A DNA stretch of 64,000 nucleotides from Diplonema japonicum (taxonomy: Eukaryota > Euglenozoa > Diplonemea > Diplonemida > Diplonemidae): the NCBI GenBank assembly GCA_964019335.1, contig OZ025713.1, positions 124,001 to 188,000 on the forward strand. Direction: 5' to 3'. A program made the translations under genes and the position numbers. The notes below the pieces were generated by a model that worked only from the letters and a program-made list of their open reading frames with translations, was not told the origin of the DNA and did no database searches. Positions 10,801 through 20,800 of the stretch are shown piece after piece. Numbering within the stretch: position 1 is the first letter of the stretch; each line of letters starts with the position of its first letter.

Positions 10801-12884
10801 AGGTAAGAAGCGATTAAGTCATGGGCATGTTCCAACGGCTGTTGTGTCACTTGTGTCCAAAAACGATAATTTCAAATTTCTTTTAATACGCACAAACAGT
10901 GCGAACCTGATCTAATAAAAGAAGAAAATGAAACACAAATCACACCTGGAGTATCTGGGACAGCCGTGTCAGGGGCAAGGGTCGCGGGTGCAGGTGTGCT
11001 GGGAGGGAGCGTATCTGGAGCTGGGGTGTCAGGAGCAGATGTTGGGGGAACAGGTGTTGGAGGTGAAACTGTTGCTGGAGCAGAGGTATCGGGAACAGGT
11101 GTGTCAGGGGCTTGAGTTGGAGGTGCAGGGGTCGGCGGGGAGGGAGTTATCGGTGCTGGAGTGTCGGGTGAAGGGGTGTCAGGAGCAAGCGTGTCGGGTG
11201 CTGGTGTCGAAGGAAATGGGGTAGAGGGGGCAAGTGTGGGTGGTACCAGGGTGGGCGGAACAGGTGTGAGGGGTGCCGGTGTGTCAGGTGCAGGGGTCAG
11301 GGGTGCTGAGGTGGGAGGTGAATCAGTCGGAGGAACTGGAGTGGGGGGTGATGGGGTAGGGGGAGCGGGTGTTGCTGGAGCAGGAGTATCGGGTGCTGGC
11401 GTGATAGGAGCTGGTGTATCCGGTGCTGGAGTGGGTGGCACAGGGGTTGCTGGGGCAGGAGTGGGGGGTGCTGGTGTCGGTGGTGAATCAGTCGGAGGAA
11501 CTGGAGTGGGGGGTGATGGGGTAGGGGGAGCGGGTGTAGCTGGTGCAGGAGTGGGGGGTGCTGGCGTGACAGGAGCTGGTGTATCAGGTGCTGGAGTGGG
11601 TGGCACAGGGGTTGCTGGAGCAGGAGTGGGGGGGACAGGTGTGGGGGGTGCTGGTGTCGGTGGTGAATCAGTAGGAGGAACTGGGGTGGGGGGTGCAGGA
11701 GTGGGTGGTGCTGGTGTGGGAGGAGCCGGTGTCGGGGGTACAGGAGTAGCAGGTGATGGGGTAGGAGGAACGGGAGTATCGGGTGCTGGAGTGGGTGGCA
11801 CAGGGGTTGCTGGAGATACTGTCGGTGGTGCTTGAGTGGGAGGGACGAGTGTATCGGGTGCAACTGTCGGGACAGCTGTAGGTCCAGCTGCGTTGATGTC
11901 AATGACATGCACACCATGTTCGAAAGCGGCTACAAAAATATAAGGATCTGTGAAGACAAGCCCCCTCGGCCTGCCAGGTGTCTGGATCAGCTCTGTGAAT
12001 GAGGGCATCGCCTTGTCCGTCACGTCCACAACAGCCACCCCACCCGTACCTACAACCGCACCTTCGCAGGCCACATACAAGGTGTTGGAGCTCCACACGA
12101 CGTCGTTGCAGTTCAAAGAGAGATCCAGTTCTGCGAGGATGGTGGGTGCCATTGTGTTGGTGGCATCAAGGATGTGAATCCCTCCTGTCCAGGGCCCCTT
12201 TGTGGAAGATGCCACATAGACGAACTCGTTCACGTTGTAGACACCCTCGCCTGTGCCGAGGATGTTGGTGGTGCTGAGGATGTCCATGGTGGTGAAAGCG
12301 TTCGAGATGTCAGCAATGTGGACCTTTCCAGACTCGGTACCGTAGGCAAGGTCCAGGTTGGTGTTGATGGTGAAGCCACGGGCTTTGAAGCTGAGCTTGC
12401 TAATCTCTAACTGGTAGGAAGAGACCTGAATGCTCGACATCCCTGTGCTCCCATCACTCGCCACGAAGAGGGTATCGTCCATCTCGTCCAAGTAGCTGTA
12501 CCTCTGGCTGTACCTCACGACACTGGCTGTCTCCATCATAGGGACCGTGGAAATGTCGTATTGCTTGATCTTCCCTGACCCCGCGTACGGGACGTGCATT
12601 GTTGTCCTTGCGGCGTTGACCGATATCCTCCCAGGCCCGTCAAGGGTGCCCTGTGTGTCCAGGCTGTCTAGCACCGTCAAGGCAGGCAGTGCTGACACAT
12701 CAATGATCTCCAGCTCGTCTTCTTCTGTGTGCGCGACATATAAGAAGTCCCCGTTCTTCGTGATGTAATGCGCTCTTGGCCGCGCCATCGTGTTGGTGGT
12801 GGCGATGATGCTTGCCCCGTGCACTGTCACCTCTGCCGCCCACAGCAGCATCAGCAGTGCTGAGACCACGTGCTTCACAGTCAT
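7837..12884 (-). CDS. Family-1 surface protein: LVIVD propeller, Pro/Thr stalk, seven-helix membrane domain (two exons)
   Basis: Two long frames are joined by a deduced intron (10945-10590): exon 1 is 12884-10946, exon 2 is 10589-7837, giving about 1563 aa. The junction reads ...AVPDTP-A-PDTQAPPTS, keeping both frame and stalk periodicity. Order of parts: signal peptide (MTVKHVVSALLMLLWAAEV), LVIVD beta-propeller (about 25-340, with blades such as YVACEG..GVAVVDVTD), Pro/Thr/Ala stalk, Cys-containing ectodomain starting GKRFQCRIHPERF, about seven hydrophobic helices including LLRPYIAPYENFLDT, then an acidic and serine-rich cytosolic tail. Predicted role: cell-surface adhesin, receptor or channel. 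The propeller is almost identical to that of the gene at 17846-23347, but the first membrane helix differs. If the intron is not removed, the gene is split into a secreted stalk protein and an orphan membrane part. The 907-codon downstream frame only reaches 10560 through a GTG, which supports a missing upstream exon. Confidence 0.82.
10590..10945 (-). other. 356-nt intron inside the stalk of a family-1 gene
   Basis: The minus strand runs from GTGTGATTTG to AAAAACAG. The upstream exon ends CCAG and the downstream exon starts CACCCGACACT, giving codons CCA-GCA-CCC that continue the Pro-Ala-Pro-Asp-Thr periodicity. The sequence is AT-rich and unlike the GC-rich stalk. The paralogue at 17846-23347 lacks both this insert and the stalk stretch around it. 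It could equally be a recent insertion that happens to be spliceable. Confidence 0.75.
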
Positions 12885-13329
12885 GAAATAAGTGTTTCTG
12901 GTGTCAAGGTTTTTCTTTTTCTTTTTTATTTTATTTTATTTTTTATACAAGTAAATATAAAGCACTAAATACACCCTCTCTGCTTTTGTTTTTCCTGCTC
13001 AAAAAAGGAAATGTACTACGCTAAGGAAAGAAGGAGAACTGGCCGTCGGGGTTAATGCCCTTCAGTCACGGATGGCATCTGCGGTAAGAACATCGGCTGC
13101 AGTCCCTCCAATTTAAAAAGAAAAGAAGGCTGTTCTTGTGTACGGGGAAGAAGGAGAGAAGAAAAGAAGAAGAAGAAAAAAAAAAGAGGCTAGAAAGCAC
13201 ATAAAAATATACGTATCATCTAGTTAGGTAAGTAAGATAATCTTCTCATTTACCCTTTTTTGCTAGAACAAAAAAAAAAAAAAACGGGAAAAGAACTTTT
13301 TTTTTTAAATGTCAAGATGGCGTTTTTAA
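12885..13329. other. Intergenic spacer
   Basis: T-rich and A-rich simple sequence with a short unique stretch near 13030-13110. No gene seen. Confidence 0.6.
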
Positions 13330-13803
13330 TCAGTAGCAAACGTTCGCAGACCGAGGGGGTGGGAGCATACTGCTGATCAGAGGGAGGATGTCGGTGCTGC
13401 GGTTCACCTGCACAATGGGAATGCCACGGAAGGAGGGTGGTTGGGGGTCGTGGGGGAGGTCTGTCTTGGTGGCTAAAATGCGGGCGTTTCTGGGGAGCGT
13501 GTCGCAACAAGATAGCCAGGCCCCTAGACGGTCGTAAGAGGCAGGGTTAGTGACATCGTAGACCAACAGCAGAATGATATCTCCCCGGACAAGCGGCGGT
13601 ACCAAGCCATAGAACTGATATCCCCCCATATCCCAGATCATCACCTTTTCCTCCGAGCCACAGTCTCGAATAATAGTCTTGTTGTAAAATTCAAGTCCGA
13701 TGGTCGGCTGCATTTTCTCTTCTGTAATGAGTCCTGTCCCTGCTGCATGTACAAGGCTGCTCTTCCCCACCCCGGTGTCGCCGATAAATATCACTTTTGT
13801 CAT
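13330..13803 (-). CDS. Ras/Rab-like small GTPase
   Basis: 157 aa, starting at an ATG at 13801-13803. G1/P-loop GDTGVGKSS at residues 8-16, a switch-I candidate Thr in QPTIGLEF, G3 DMGG at 58-61 (DxxG), and G4 TKTD at 112-115 (variant of NKxD). The length is short for the family (usually about 180-200) and there is no C-terminal CaaX or CC prenylation motif (ends ANVCY), so membrane targeting is unclear. The 3' part (13358-13576) is nearly identical to the GTPase-like gene at 56763-57215, with the similarity ending abruptly at 13576. It lies between two family-1 surface-protein genes on the same strand. GTP binding is well supported; subfamily and pathway are not. Confidence 0.85.
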   Translation of the reverse strand: MTKVIFIGDTGVGKSSLVHAAGTGLITEEKMQPTIGLEFYNKTIIRDCGSEEKVMIWDMGGYQFYGLVPPLVRGDIILLLVYDVTNPASYDRLGAWLSCCDTLPRNARILATKTDLPHDPQPPSFRGIPIVQVNRSTDILPLISSMLPPPRSANVCY

Positions 13804-14808
13804 TATTGTCCTGTAGAGGTACCCCCCCCCCCCCCCCCCCCGAAAACAATTGCAAAAAAAAATAAAAAAAGATAAAAATGATGTTTCTTTTTTTTTTTGA
13901 GCTAGAAGACATTTTTTTCTGGAGAAAGCAAAGGGGGGGGGGGGGGGGGAGGAGGGTATGGGAGAAAAATATCACCCCCTCCCCCCCCCCCCACCAGTGA
14001 AACAAAAGCGGAAAGGTCTCAAAAAGAGGTAGGGAAGTAGAGTTAGAGTCAGGCAGATGCATACTGTAAAACAAATACATGGCGAGCGGAACGAACTCCC
14101 TGGCATGTGGGAGGGTTGGGGAAAAAAAAAGAAACGCAAATTTGTCAGTCCCTGTTCTTGTTTTCTTTTTTTTTTTACAGTATTTTCTTTCAGCGCAACG
14201 TTATGCATGGCCTATAAAAAGGTATGCAAGATGAATATCTTTTTTCTTTTTGAAAAAAAGAAAAAAAAAAGAGAAAAAAAAAAAGAACTACTTCCTTCTT
14301 CTTCTTGGTCCTTCGTTCGACTCCTTTTTTTAAAAGGAACGGTTTACAATTACTTTAATATTTCTTATTTTCTCTTTTCCAAGGGAGGAGGGCGAATTCC
14401 TTCCGCCTGTTCGATACAATTCAAACACAAGTCTCTCCCTTTTTTTTTTTTTCATTTTCTTCTTCTCTATATTCTTTTTTTTTGTTATTACGGCGAAAAA
14501 GAAAAGGGAGGGTGGGTGGGGTGTGTGGGAATTGGTAGTATAATTGAAATAATAGCTATTTTTTTTTATTTGCCAACCAAATAATCCGGGTACGAGTATT
14601 GTTTAATGGCTCATTTTTCTTTTTTTGGCAAAGTAAGTAATATTTTTATTTCACCCTTCCTCACACGGGCACGGGTCAGCTTTCCCGGAAAGGCCTCAGA
14701 TGGCTAAAAAGAAGTCGGTTGATTGTAATTTGTGCACAGCCGGAAAAATATTTAGTCAAAATCCCCTGATGGTGAGTGAAGAAAATGACGAAGGGTGAAA
14801 TAAAAATA
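13804..14808. other. Intergenic, homopolymer-rich
   Basis: Contains poly-C (13821-13842), poly-G (13934-13950) and a second poly-C (about 13977-13992), plus long A/T runs. Around 14715-14745 there is a partial copy (gtcggttgattg...gtgcacagccgg) of the hairpin repeat found at 36303, 43150 and 59130. No gene is supportable. Confidence 0.6.
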
Positions 14809-14812
14809 TTAA

Positions 14813-15714
14813 CCACTAAAGGACGAAGCGCTAGATATCTAGCGATCAAAAAATTAAAAGATTTTTGTATATGGCATTTTAAGTACCATAGACCCTTACC
14901 CTTGCACAGAATGACCTAGTTCCGCGATTTCTTTTCCATCGAAAATCACTTTTGGCCCCTAGATTAACCTCCAAAAACACCCTCGAAACCAGTTTTTGGT
15001 GGCACGAAAGTGAATATGAGCAGTACTGATTCAGACGAGTTCGGGAGTGCCCAAGGGGACATTCTCACTGACGATGGGACCTCACCTAGCGCCAGTAGTG
15101 ACGAGGAGAGTGAAGATATGCCCTGGGAGACCGAGATTACGCCCGAAATCACCCGTTTCGCACATGAGTGCATCAAGGGTAACTGTTCATCCCCATGGTG
15201 TACAATCTCTTTGCACCGTTTGCCAGGACCACAACCCCGACTTTGACTTCACTGTGGACGATATCTATGTGCCCAGCTTGCTTTGCAGACTATCACGAAC
15301 CAGTGGTTTACCCACCCCAATCTACCCCCTCTGGAGGCCCGGCCACACCGAAGGAACGCCTAAGGTATCAGCGTCTCCAAACACATACCCTTCTCCCCAG
15401 GTCGTCATCTGAGCCAAGTCCCAAATGCAAAACCCCCCCTAGCACTCCGAGGCCCAAGCGAAAAAAGTAAGGAAGTGTCTAACCTATGGGTGGGTTTTTA
15501 CAATAAATTTCACTTCAATTCCTTATTCTATTCACTTCCCAGGGCCTTTGAGGGGCGTCTGGGGGTGTTTTTTGTCCCTCCTGGGTGAGTGAATGTATTT
15601 TCTTTTACACAAGCGTCGTTCTATGGTTGCATGCTCGAGGATGTTTTAATTTTTAGAAAATAAAAAAGTCGATGGTGACCTTTTTTTTGCCCAAAAACCC
15701 CCGTCCTTTAATGG
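14813..15714. mobile_element. Internally deleted piggyBac-type element, 902 bp
   Basis: Ends are 13-bp terminal inverted repeats, CCACTAAAGGACG at 14813-14825 and CGTCCTTTAATGG at 15702-15714 (12 of 13 match). They are flanked by TTAA (14809-14812) and TTGA (15715-15718, one change from TTAA), the target site of piggyBac transposases. Inside, the + strand from 15016 encodes an acidic start (MSSTDSDEFGSAQGD) typical of piggyBac N-termini. After frame changes it encodes Cys/His clusters (CTVCQDH, CPACFADYHEP) like the C-terminal cysteine-rich domain, and it ends in PKRKK. The catalytic DDE core is missing, so the element is non-autonomous. Its TIR differs from that of the larger piggyBac copy at 36428-38209, so it represents a second family. 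Confidence 0.72.
15016..15470 (+). pseudogene. piggyBac transposase remnant (acidic N-terminus plus Cys-rich C-terminus)
   Basis: Frame 15016-15246 gives an acidic N-terminal region and GNCSSPWCT. Overlapping frames give CTVCQDHNPDFDFTVDD and then CPACFADYHEP with a basic tail to 15470. At least two frame changes are needed to link them, and no DDE catalytic segment is present. Read as the two ends of a transposase joined by an internal deletion. Confidence 0.5.
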
Positions 15715-15717
15715 TTG

Positions 15718-15759
<42 letters not shown>

Positions 15760-15763
<4 letters not shown>

Positions 15764-16208
15764 AAAGTACAGGACAAGCCCCCCGCTAGAGGGCCGCCCT
15801 ATGGGAGGGGGGGGTCTATCTGTTAATACTCCCCTTCTGGAGCATTGTTTTCATCCCGATTGAGGCCGTGAGCGTCTTGCGGAGTCGTGTGATGCGGTCC
15901 CGCTTGTAGTCGGCTTTCAATTCCATTAGCTTGTCGTGCGTGGAGCGGGTGGCGAAAATAGGCCTCCTGGAGAAACCAATAGCTGCCTTTCCTCCAATGG
16001 CGATGAGGGACTTCACTCTTTTTCTCTCGTCCGCTGGGAAGGGGCGTCGCTTCTTCCGTGCCCTGCATGCTGTGTTTATCTTTACGATGAGAGCTTTGAT
16101 TCTGCGCGCCCTATCTTCCAGCAGGCCTCCCAAAGACTTTCCGGTCGTCGTAAAAAAAAGAAACAGGAGTCTCAGGATAGAATAAAACTCACCGAAAAAT
16201 AAATTCAT
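15760..16208 (-). pseudogene. Decayed retroelement-like ORF
   Basis: A 130-codon frame ends at 15816. From about 16150 it encodes a very basic, helical sequence (GKSLGGLLEDRARRIKALI, STHDKLMELKADYKRDRITR). The region below it (15760-15815, caaagtacaggacaagcccc, cctatgggag) recurs at 44308-44360. The stretch near 16130 (ttgggaggcct on the minus strand) also recurs at 44375-44395, so this is the 3' portion of a repeated element. It lies beside a 40-base A run. Basic linker-like composition suggests a non-LTR retrotransposon, but no reverse transcriptase or endonuclease motif is visible. Confidence 0.4.
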
Positions 16209-16565
16209 TCTTTAAACAAGTGTTGCTTTTCTTTTTATACCCATTCGTCACAAAGTCCCGTAGGACGTAAACAGAAGTCACAACAGGGAAAGGGTGTAAA
16301 AAAAAAAAAGATTTACTGTACACTATATCGCATCGTCACCAAGGACTGAGAAAATGGGCAAAAAAGGCTCTGCGTCATATTGATAAAGGCTATGCGCGCA
16401 CCCTTTGCTTTGTTTCTCTAAATCACTGCGGCCTTATTTCTTTTTTCTTTCTTTTTTTTTTTTTTGGGTTGATTTTCTCTTTTTCTTTCTTCCAGCAGAG
16501 GCAAAAAAAAAGTTTCCTTTTAATTAGTTTGAAGTTTCCTTTTTATTAAAACAAAAAAAAAAAAA
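16209..16565. other. Spacer
   Basis: AT-rich with T and A runs. No gene or clear repeat seen. Confidence 0.6.
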
Positions 16566-16567
16566 TA

Positions 16568-16859
16568 TGAGCTCGTCCGGAAAAAAATGTCAACATATGA
16601 CCCTCCTATGCGGTGGAAAACCCCTGTTAAATTTCTAAGTAGAAAAGTAGTCCGACACCACTTTGCGTGCAGAAATGCGTAAAATGTCAACAAATGACCA
16701 ACGGCCTAGCTTGAGCGCCATATAGCAAAGCCTGCCACCCTCATGGCAAAACAAGCATCGCAATTGAAAGAACGGCAACAGGTACACCATATGTCATCTT
16801 TCTAGGGTTGCGTGCTGCCCTTTTTTCCCTCAAATAATATCTTTTTCCGGACGAGCTCA
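16568..16859. mobile_element. 292-bp miniature inverted-repeat element (Tc1/mariner-like)
   Basis: Perfect 18-bp terminal inverted repeats: TGAGCTCGTCCGGAAAAA at 16568-16585 and its reverse complement at 16842-16859. A TA dinucleotide lies on each side (16566-16567, 16860-16861), consistent with TA target duplication. The interior has a near-repeat of atgtcaacatatgacc (about 16587) and atgtcaacaaatgacc (about 16685). No coding capacity, so it would need a transposase encoded elsewhere. Confidence 0.8.
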
Positions 16860-17845
16860 TATATTTATATAAATAAGAGAAAATAAAGGAGGCCCGTGTT
16901 GGCGGCGCCCTACTGAAGAAAAAAAAAAGAAACTCGATGATTTAAAGGAAGCCGGTGGGGGCACCCTGCACAAGCACCATTTACTTGATTACAGGGGGCG
17001 CACCTCGGCCTAGCTGTAGCTTCTTCTGCGTTCCGCGTCGTGTCCTTAATGCGTGCGGTGTGCAGCTCAACCCCAGCCGGGGCGCCCCGGGTAACCAAGA
17101 TTCTGAGCCCGTGTAGTTTGCTGCCTGTTCGCCACCCAGAGCATCTGCTTCTTCCACTTGGGCGCTACCGGTGATGACCGACGAGGAGGTCAACAGCGAA
17201 CAACACATCTGATGTACTTCTTTATATTTCCATGTTATCCCCACCACCTAGAAAAAAAAAAGGAAAGTGCTCGTTTTCAAAAGGATTTAAAAAAAAAAAA
17301 AAAAAAAAAAAGGCCCCCGCAAAATCTTCGTTCGGGAAAAATAAAAAACTGCAAAGAGAACTTTTAACGACTGTGTTGATGCCCCGGTTCCATATTTTAC
17401 CATCGAGGTCCCCCGCAGGGGTCGAGTGCGGAACCGAGAGGCACATTCAGTCACTCCTTGGCGGTAGGTTAGAATTCTTTTTTCTTCTTCTTTTTTTACG
17501 ACACTCCGAAATCTTCATTACGAGGGTGAAAAGGGGTAAACTAAGGCTCCTCCAATTTTTTGACCATCCCTTCTCCTACCTCTGTGCAGCTCTTCAAAGC
17601 AGCTTAAAAAGGCGGGAAAATGGAAACGTGTTGCAATTTCAGACAGCGAAAAAGACAAAAAAGAGAAGTAGAAGAGTTTTTTAAAATGGACGTATATCGG
17701 TTATAGGCCGTCAACGCGCAACTCATGACGCATCAGCAGTCAAAAAAAGTAATAAACACCACTCAAAATTCAATCACAGATTTTGACCCGCGGAAGCTGC
17801 GGAAGGGTTCAGAAACATGGAAGATTTAGTAACCAGATTATACAT
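16860..17845. other. Dispersed-repeat cluster
   Basis: 16880-17215 carries the most complete copy of a dispersed repeat: ggaggc.cgtgttggcggcgccct, then a second start (ttaaaggaagccggtg), ctgcacaagcacc, acttgattacagg, and about 200 bp of GC-rich sequence. Parts recur at 1201, 31885, 36100 and 60727. 17675-17725 (atggacgtatatcggtta, ggccgtcaacgcgca) recurs at 56637. No gene is supportable. Confidence 0.55.
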
Positions 17846-20800
17846 TTATATCAAAGCCCGCCTTCCCAAAGAGAGGTCACGCCTTTGCTTCCTGCTACCT
17901 GAGAACACACTCGATGCACTGCCAACCATCAAAGAAGGAGTGCTCCTGATACCTACTTTAAGGGGAGGGGTGGTGTTTACAGATCTACTCAGCAGTCGTG
18001 GAGTACGACTCCCACGAGGGGACTGCAGCCTCGACGAAGGCTGCTGTTTTAAATCCGTGAAGCTATAGACACTGCCCCCCAGAAGATCATCGTCCATCTG
18101 TTCAGAGCTCTCCACAGGGACAAGATTTGAAATGTGAACAGTGCCCGGGACAGGCTGCAGCTCCTCAATGTTCATCACGTCCTTGTACACACCGTCGTCC
18201 TCCTCGATGCTGTTCCCGCAGCACAGGAAGTGCGCCACAAACGACCCCTTCCTCCCCTTCTCGTCCCAGACACAGTACTCGTCCACCACGAACACCACCA
18301 AGTCGATCACGAACTTCAGGAGGATCACATACACAATGACCATCGAGAGCTGTCCTGCAACACCTGCCGTCCAGTGGTCAGTGGGGTGGCTGCTTCCCAA
18401 GGCAACGGTGATGAGGATCGTCACGACCAGCTCCATCCCCACCACACAGGTGTCCAGGAAGTTCTCGTAAGGTGCGATGTAAGGACGGAGAAGCAGAACC
18501 AGCAGCATCACTCCCAGAATGGTCGCCGTGATCCCCGCCTTCGTCATGCACTGGTCTGAGTTCAGGGGTTCCCACGCCGACACAATCCCCATCAGGAAGG
18601 TGGTGAGGAGTTCCCAGCACAGGTAGTACCTGAAGATCCCAGGGCGGTAGGCATCGTACGACAGCCCGTTCAGCCCACACCACACACTGTCCCCCTCCCG
18701 CTTCCAAGACACCCACTCCTCCTTTCCCCAGAAGGCCCACTGCAGGATCCCCCCTCCAGAGTGGAGTTTGTTCACGAAAGCCCTCCGAGGGACCGTCCTC
18801 CCTACTCTCCAAGCGTACGTAGCGAACAGCCCAGGGAACACCGCCAGGTCCACAGCAGCCAGAACCTTGAACCCCATTGTCGAGTAGAGCAGGGCGGCGA
18901 AGCACGACAGCACCGACCCCCCGAACAGGAACTGAATCGGGATGAGCGACCACCCCACACGTGCCCTTGCAAGGATGTACAGTGTGCTCTCCCCAGGGTG
19001 TTTCCATTTCATGAAGGTCACAGCGACCCCTGCTGCGAAGGCGAGGGCCACCTGCAACACCACGCTCCCGACCAGAGCCCCGTTCACCTGTTTGTTCACA
19101 TCGTACCCAATAGCCAGCCCCAAGGGGTTCAGTGTCCTGTCCAGTTCCGTCGTCCCATCAGAGGGACACAGCATCATGCGTTGAACGAAGGATGCCCGCA
19201 CCAAAGCGGGGCCGGCCGATGCAGAGGCCGGTACAGCAGCAGCCACCACTGTCACAGAGGCCGTCGCTGCCGCCGTTGTTCCTTCCAGCTGTTCGTGGTT
19301 CGGGAGGGTGTTTTGTTCCCCTTTCATCTGCACTGTCACCTTGCACCCCACCCCGCACTCACACTCCATCCCGTCAGCAGCACTCCCACACACGAACGAG
19401 CCGCTTGCCCCGAAAAGCTCTTCCCTCAGGAGAACGGCCACCACCTCACCCTTCCCCTCGAACCCTGTGTAGTTCCCGTCTCGTATCATCAGGTCTACCC
19501 CGTCACGACCATTGCTCACCTTCGCCGTTACCGCTTCCTCGTTCTGCTTGCTGGATGCCACGAACCCCACCCCTGCTGCATCAGGTGCCTTGTCAGTCTC
19601 CAGAATCACACACGCCCCCCCACCACAGGTCACAGGGGGTGTTCCCCCAAGCACCCGGCCACCGCGACCACTGCCACTATTTCCGAAGGTCATGGACCCC
19701 CCAGGCCAGATGAGGACCACTGACAAAGGAACCCCGGAACCGTATTCCAAAAGCCGCCCGAGGAGACGGAAGCGAATGGTCCCTCCGTCCCCTCTGATCA
19801 CATCCCCAGTGAAGCGCTCCGGATGGATCCTACACTGGAACCTCTTTCCATCAGGTGAGGCTGTGACAGGAGGGGCCGCTGTGGGAAGTGCTGTGGGAGG
19901 GATCGCTGTTGCTGGAGTAGAAGTGGGAGTCTGTGTCGGGGTGAGGGTGGCGGGTGCTGTTGTGGGAGGTGCATCGGTGTTGGGGACGAAGGTGGAGGGG
20001 GGCACTGTCGGTGGGGAAGACGTCGGAGGCTGTGTGAGGGGCACCAGGGTGGGGGGTGCTGAGGTAGGGGGTGCCGGTTGAACTGTCGTCGGGGCAACGG
20101 TATTGGGGGCAGGCGTGCTCGGAGCAGAGGTCTCTGGAAATGGCGTGGGAGGAGAGGCAGTTGCCGGGAACGGGGTGTCGGGAGCTGTCGTTGGGGCCGC
20201 CGTGTCGGGCGCAGGGGTCGGAGGAGCCGCTGTGGTCCCTGGAACCAAGGTGTCGGGGGGATCTGTTGCAGGTGCTGGTGTGTCAGGTGACGAGGTATCC
20301 GGAAGTGGTGTGGCCGGGGAAGTTGTTGCCGGGAACGGGGTGTCGGGAGCTGTCGTTGGGACCGCCGTGTCAGGCGAGGGGGTCGGAGGAGCCGCTGTGG
20401 TCCCCGGAACCAAGGTGTCGGGGGCAAGGGTAGCAGGTGACTGCGTATCAGGGGCCAGCGTTGCAGGAGACGAAGTAGGCGGGGAAAGAGTTGGGGCGGC
20501 CGTAAGGGGTGCCGAGGTAGGTGGATTAGGCGTGCTGGGAGGGAGCGTATCTGGAGCTGTAGTGTCAGGAGCAGACGTTGGGGGAATAGGTGTTGGAGGT
20601 GAAACAGTTGCCGGAGCAGAGGTATCGGGAACAGGTGTAAGAGGAACAGGTGTTTCAGGAGCTTGAGTTAGCGGTGCAGGGGTCGGCGGGGAGGGAGTGA
20701 TCGGTGCTGGAGTGTAGGGTGAAGGGGTGTCAGGAGCAGATGTTGGGGGAACAGGTGTTGGAGGTGAAACTGTTGCTGGAGCAGAGGAATCGGGAACAGG

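Noticed and set aside
18761-19723. 320-codon + frame opposite the membrane domain (and its copy at 26614-27576)
   Set aside because: Present only because GC-rich coding DNA has few stops on the opposite strand. No domain, and present identically because the coding strand is duplicated.
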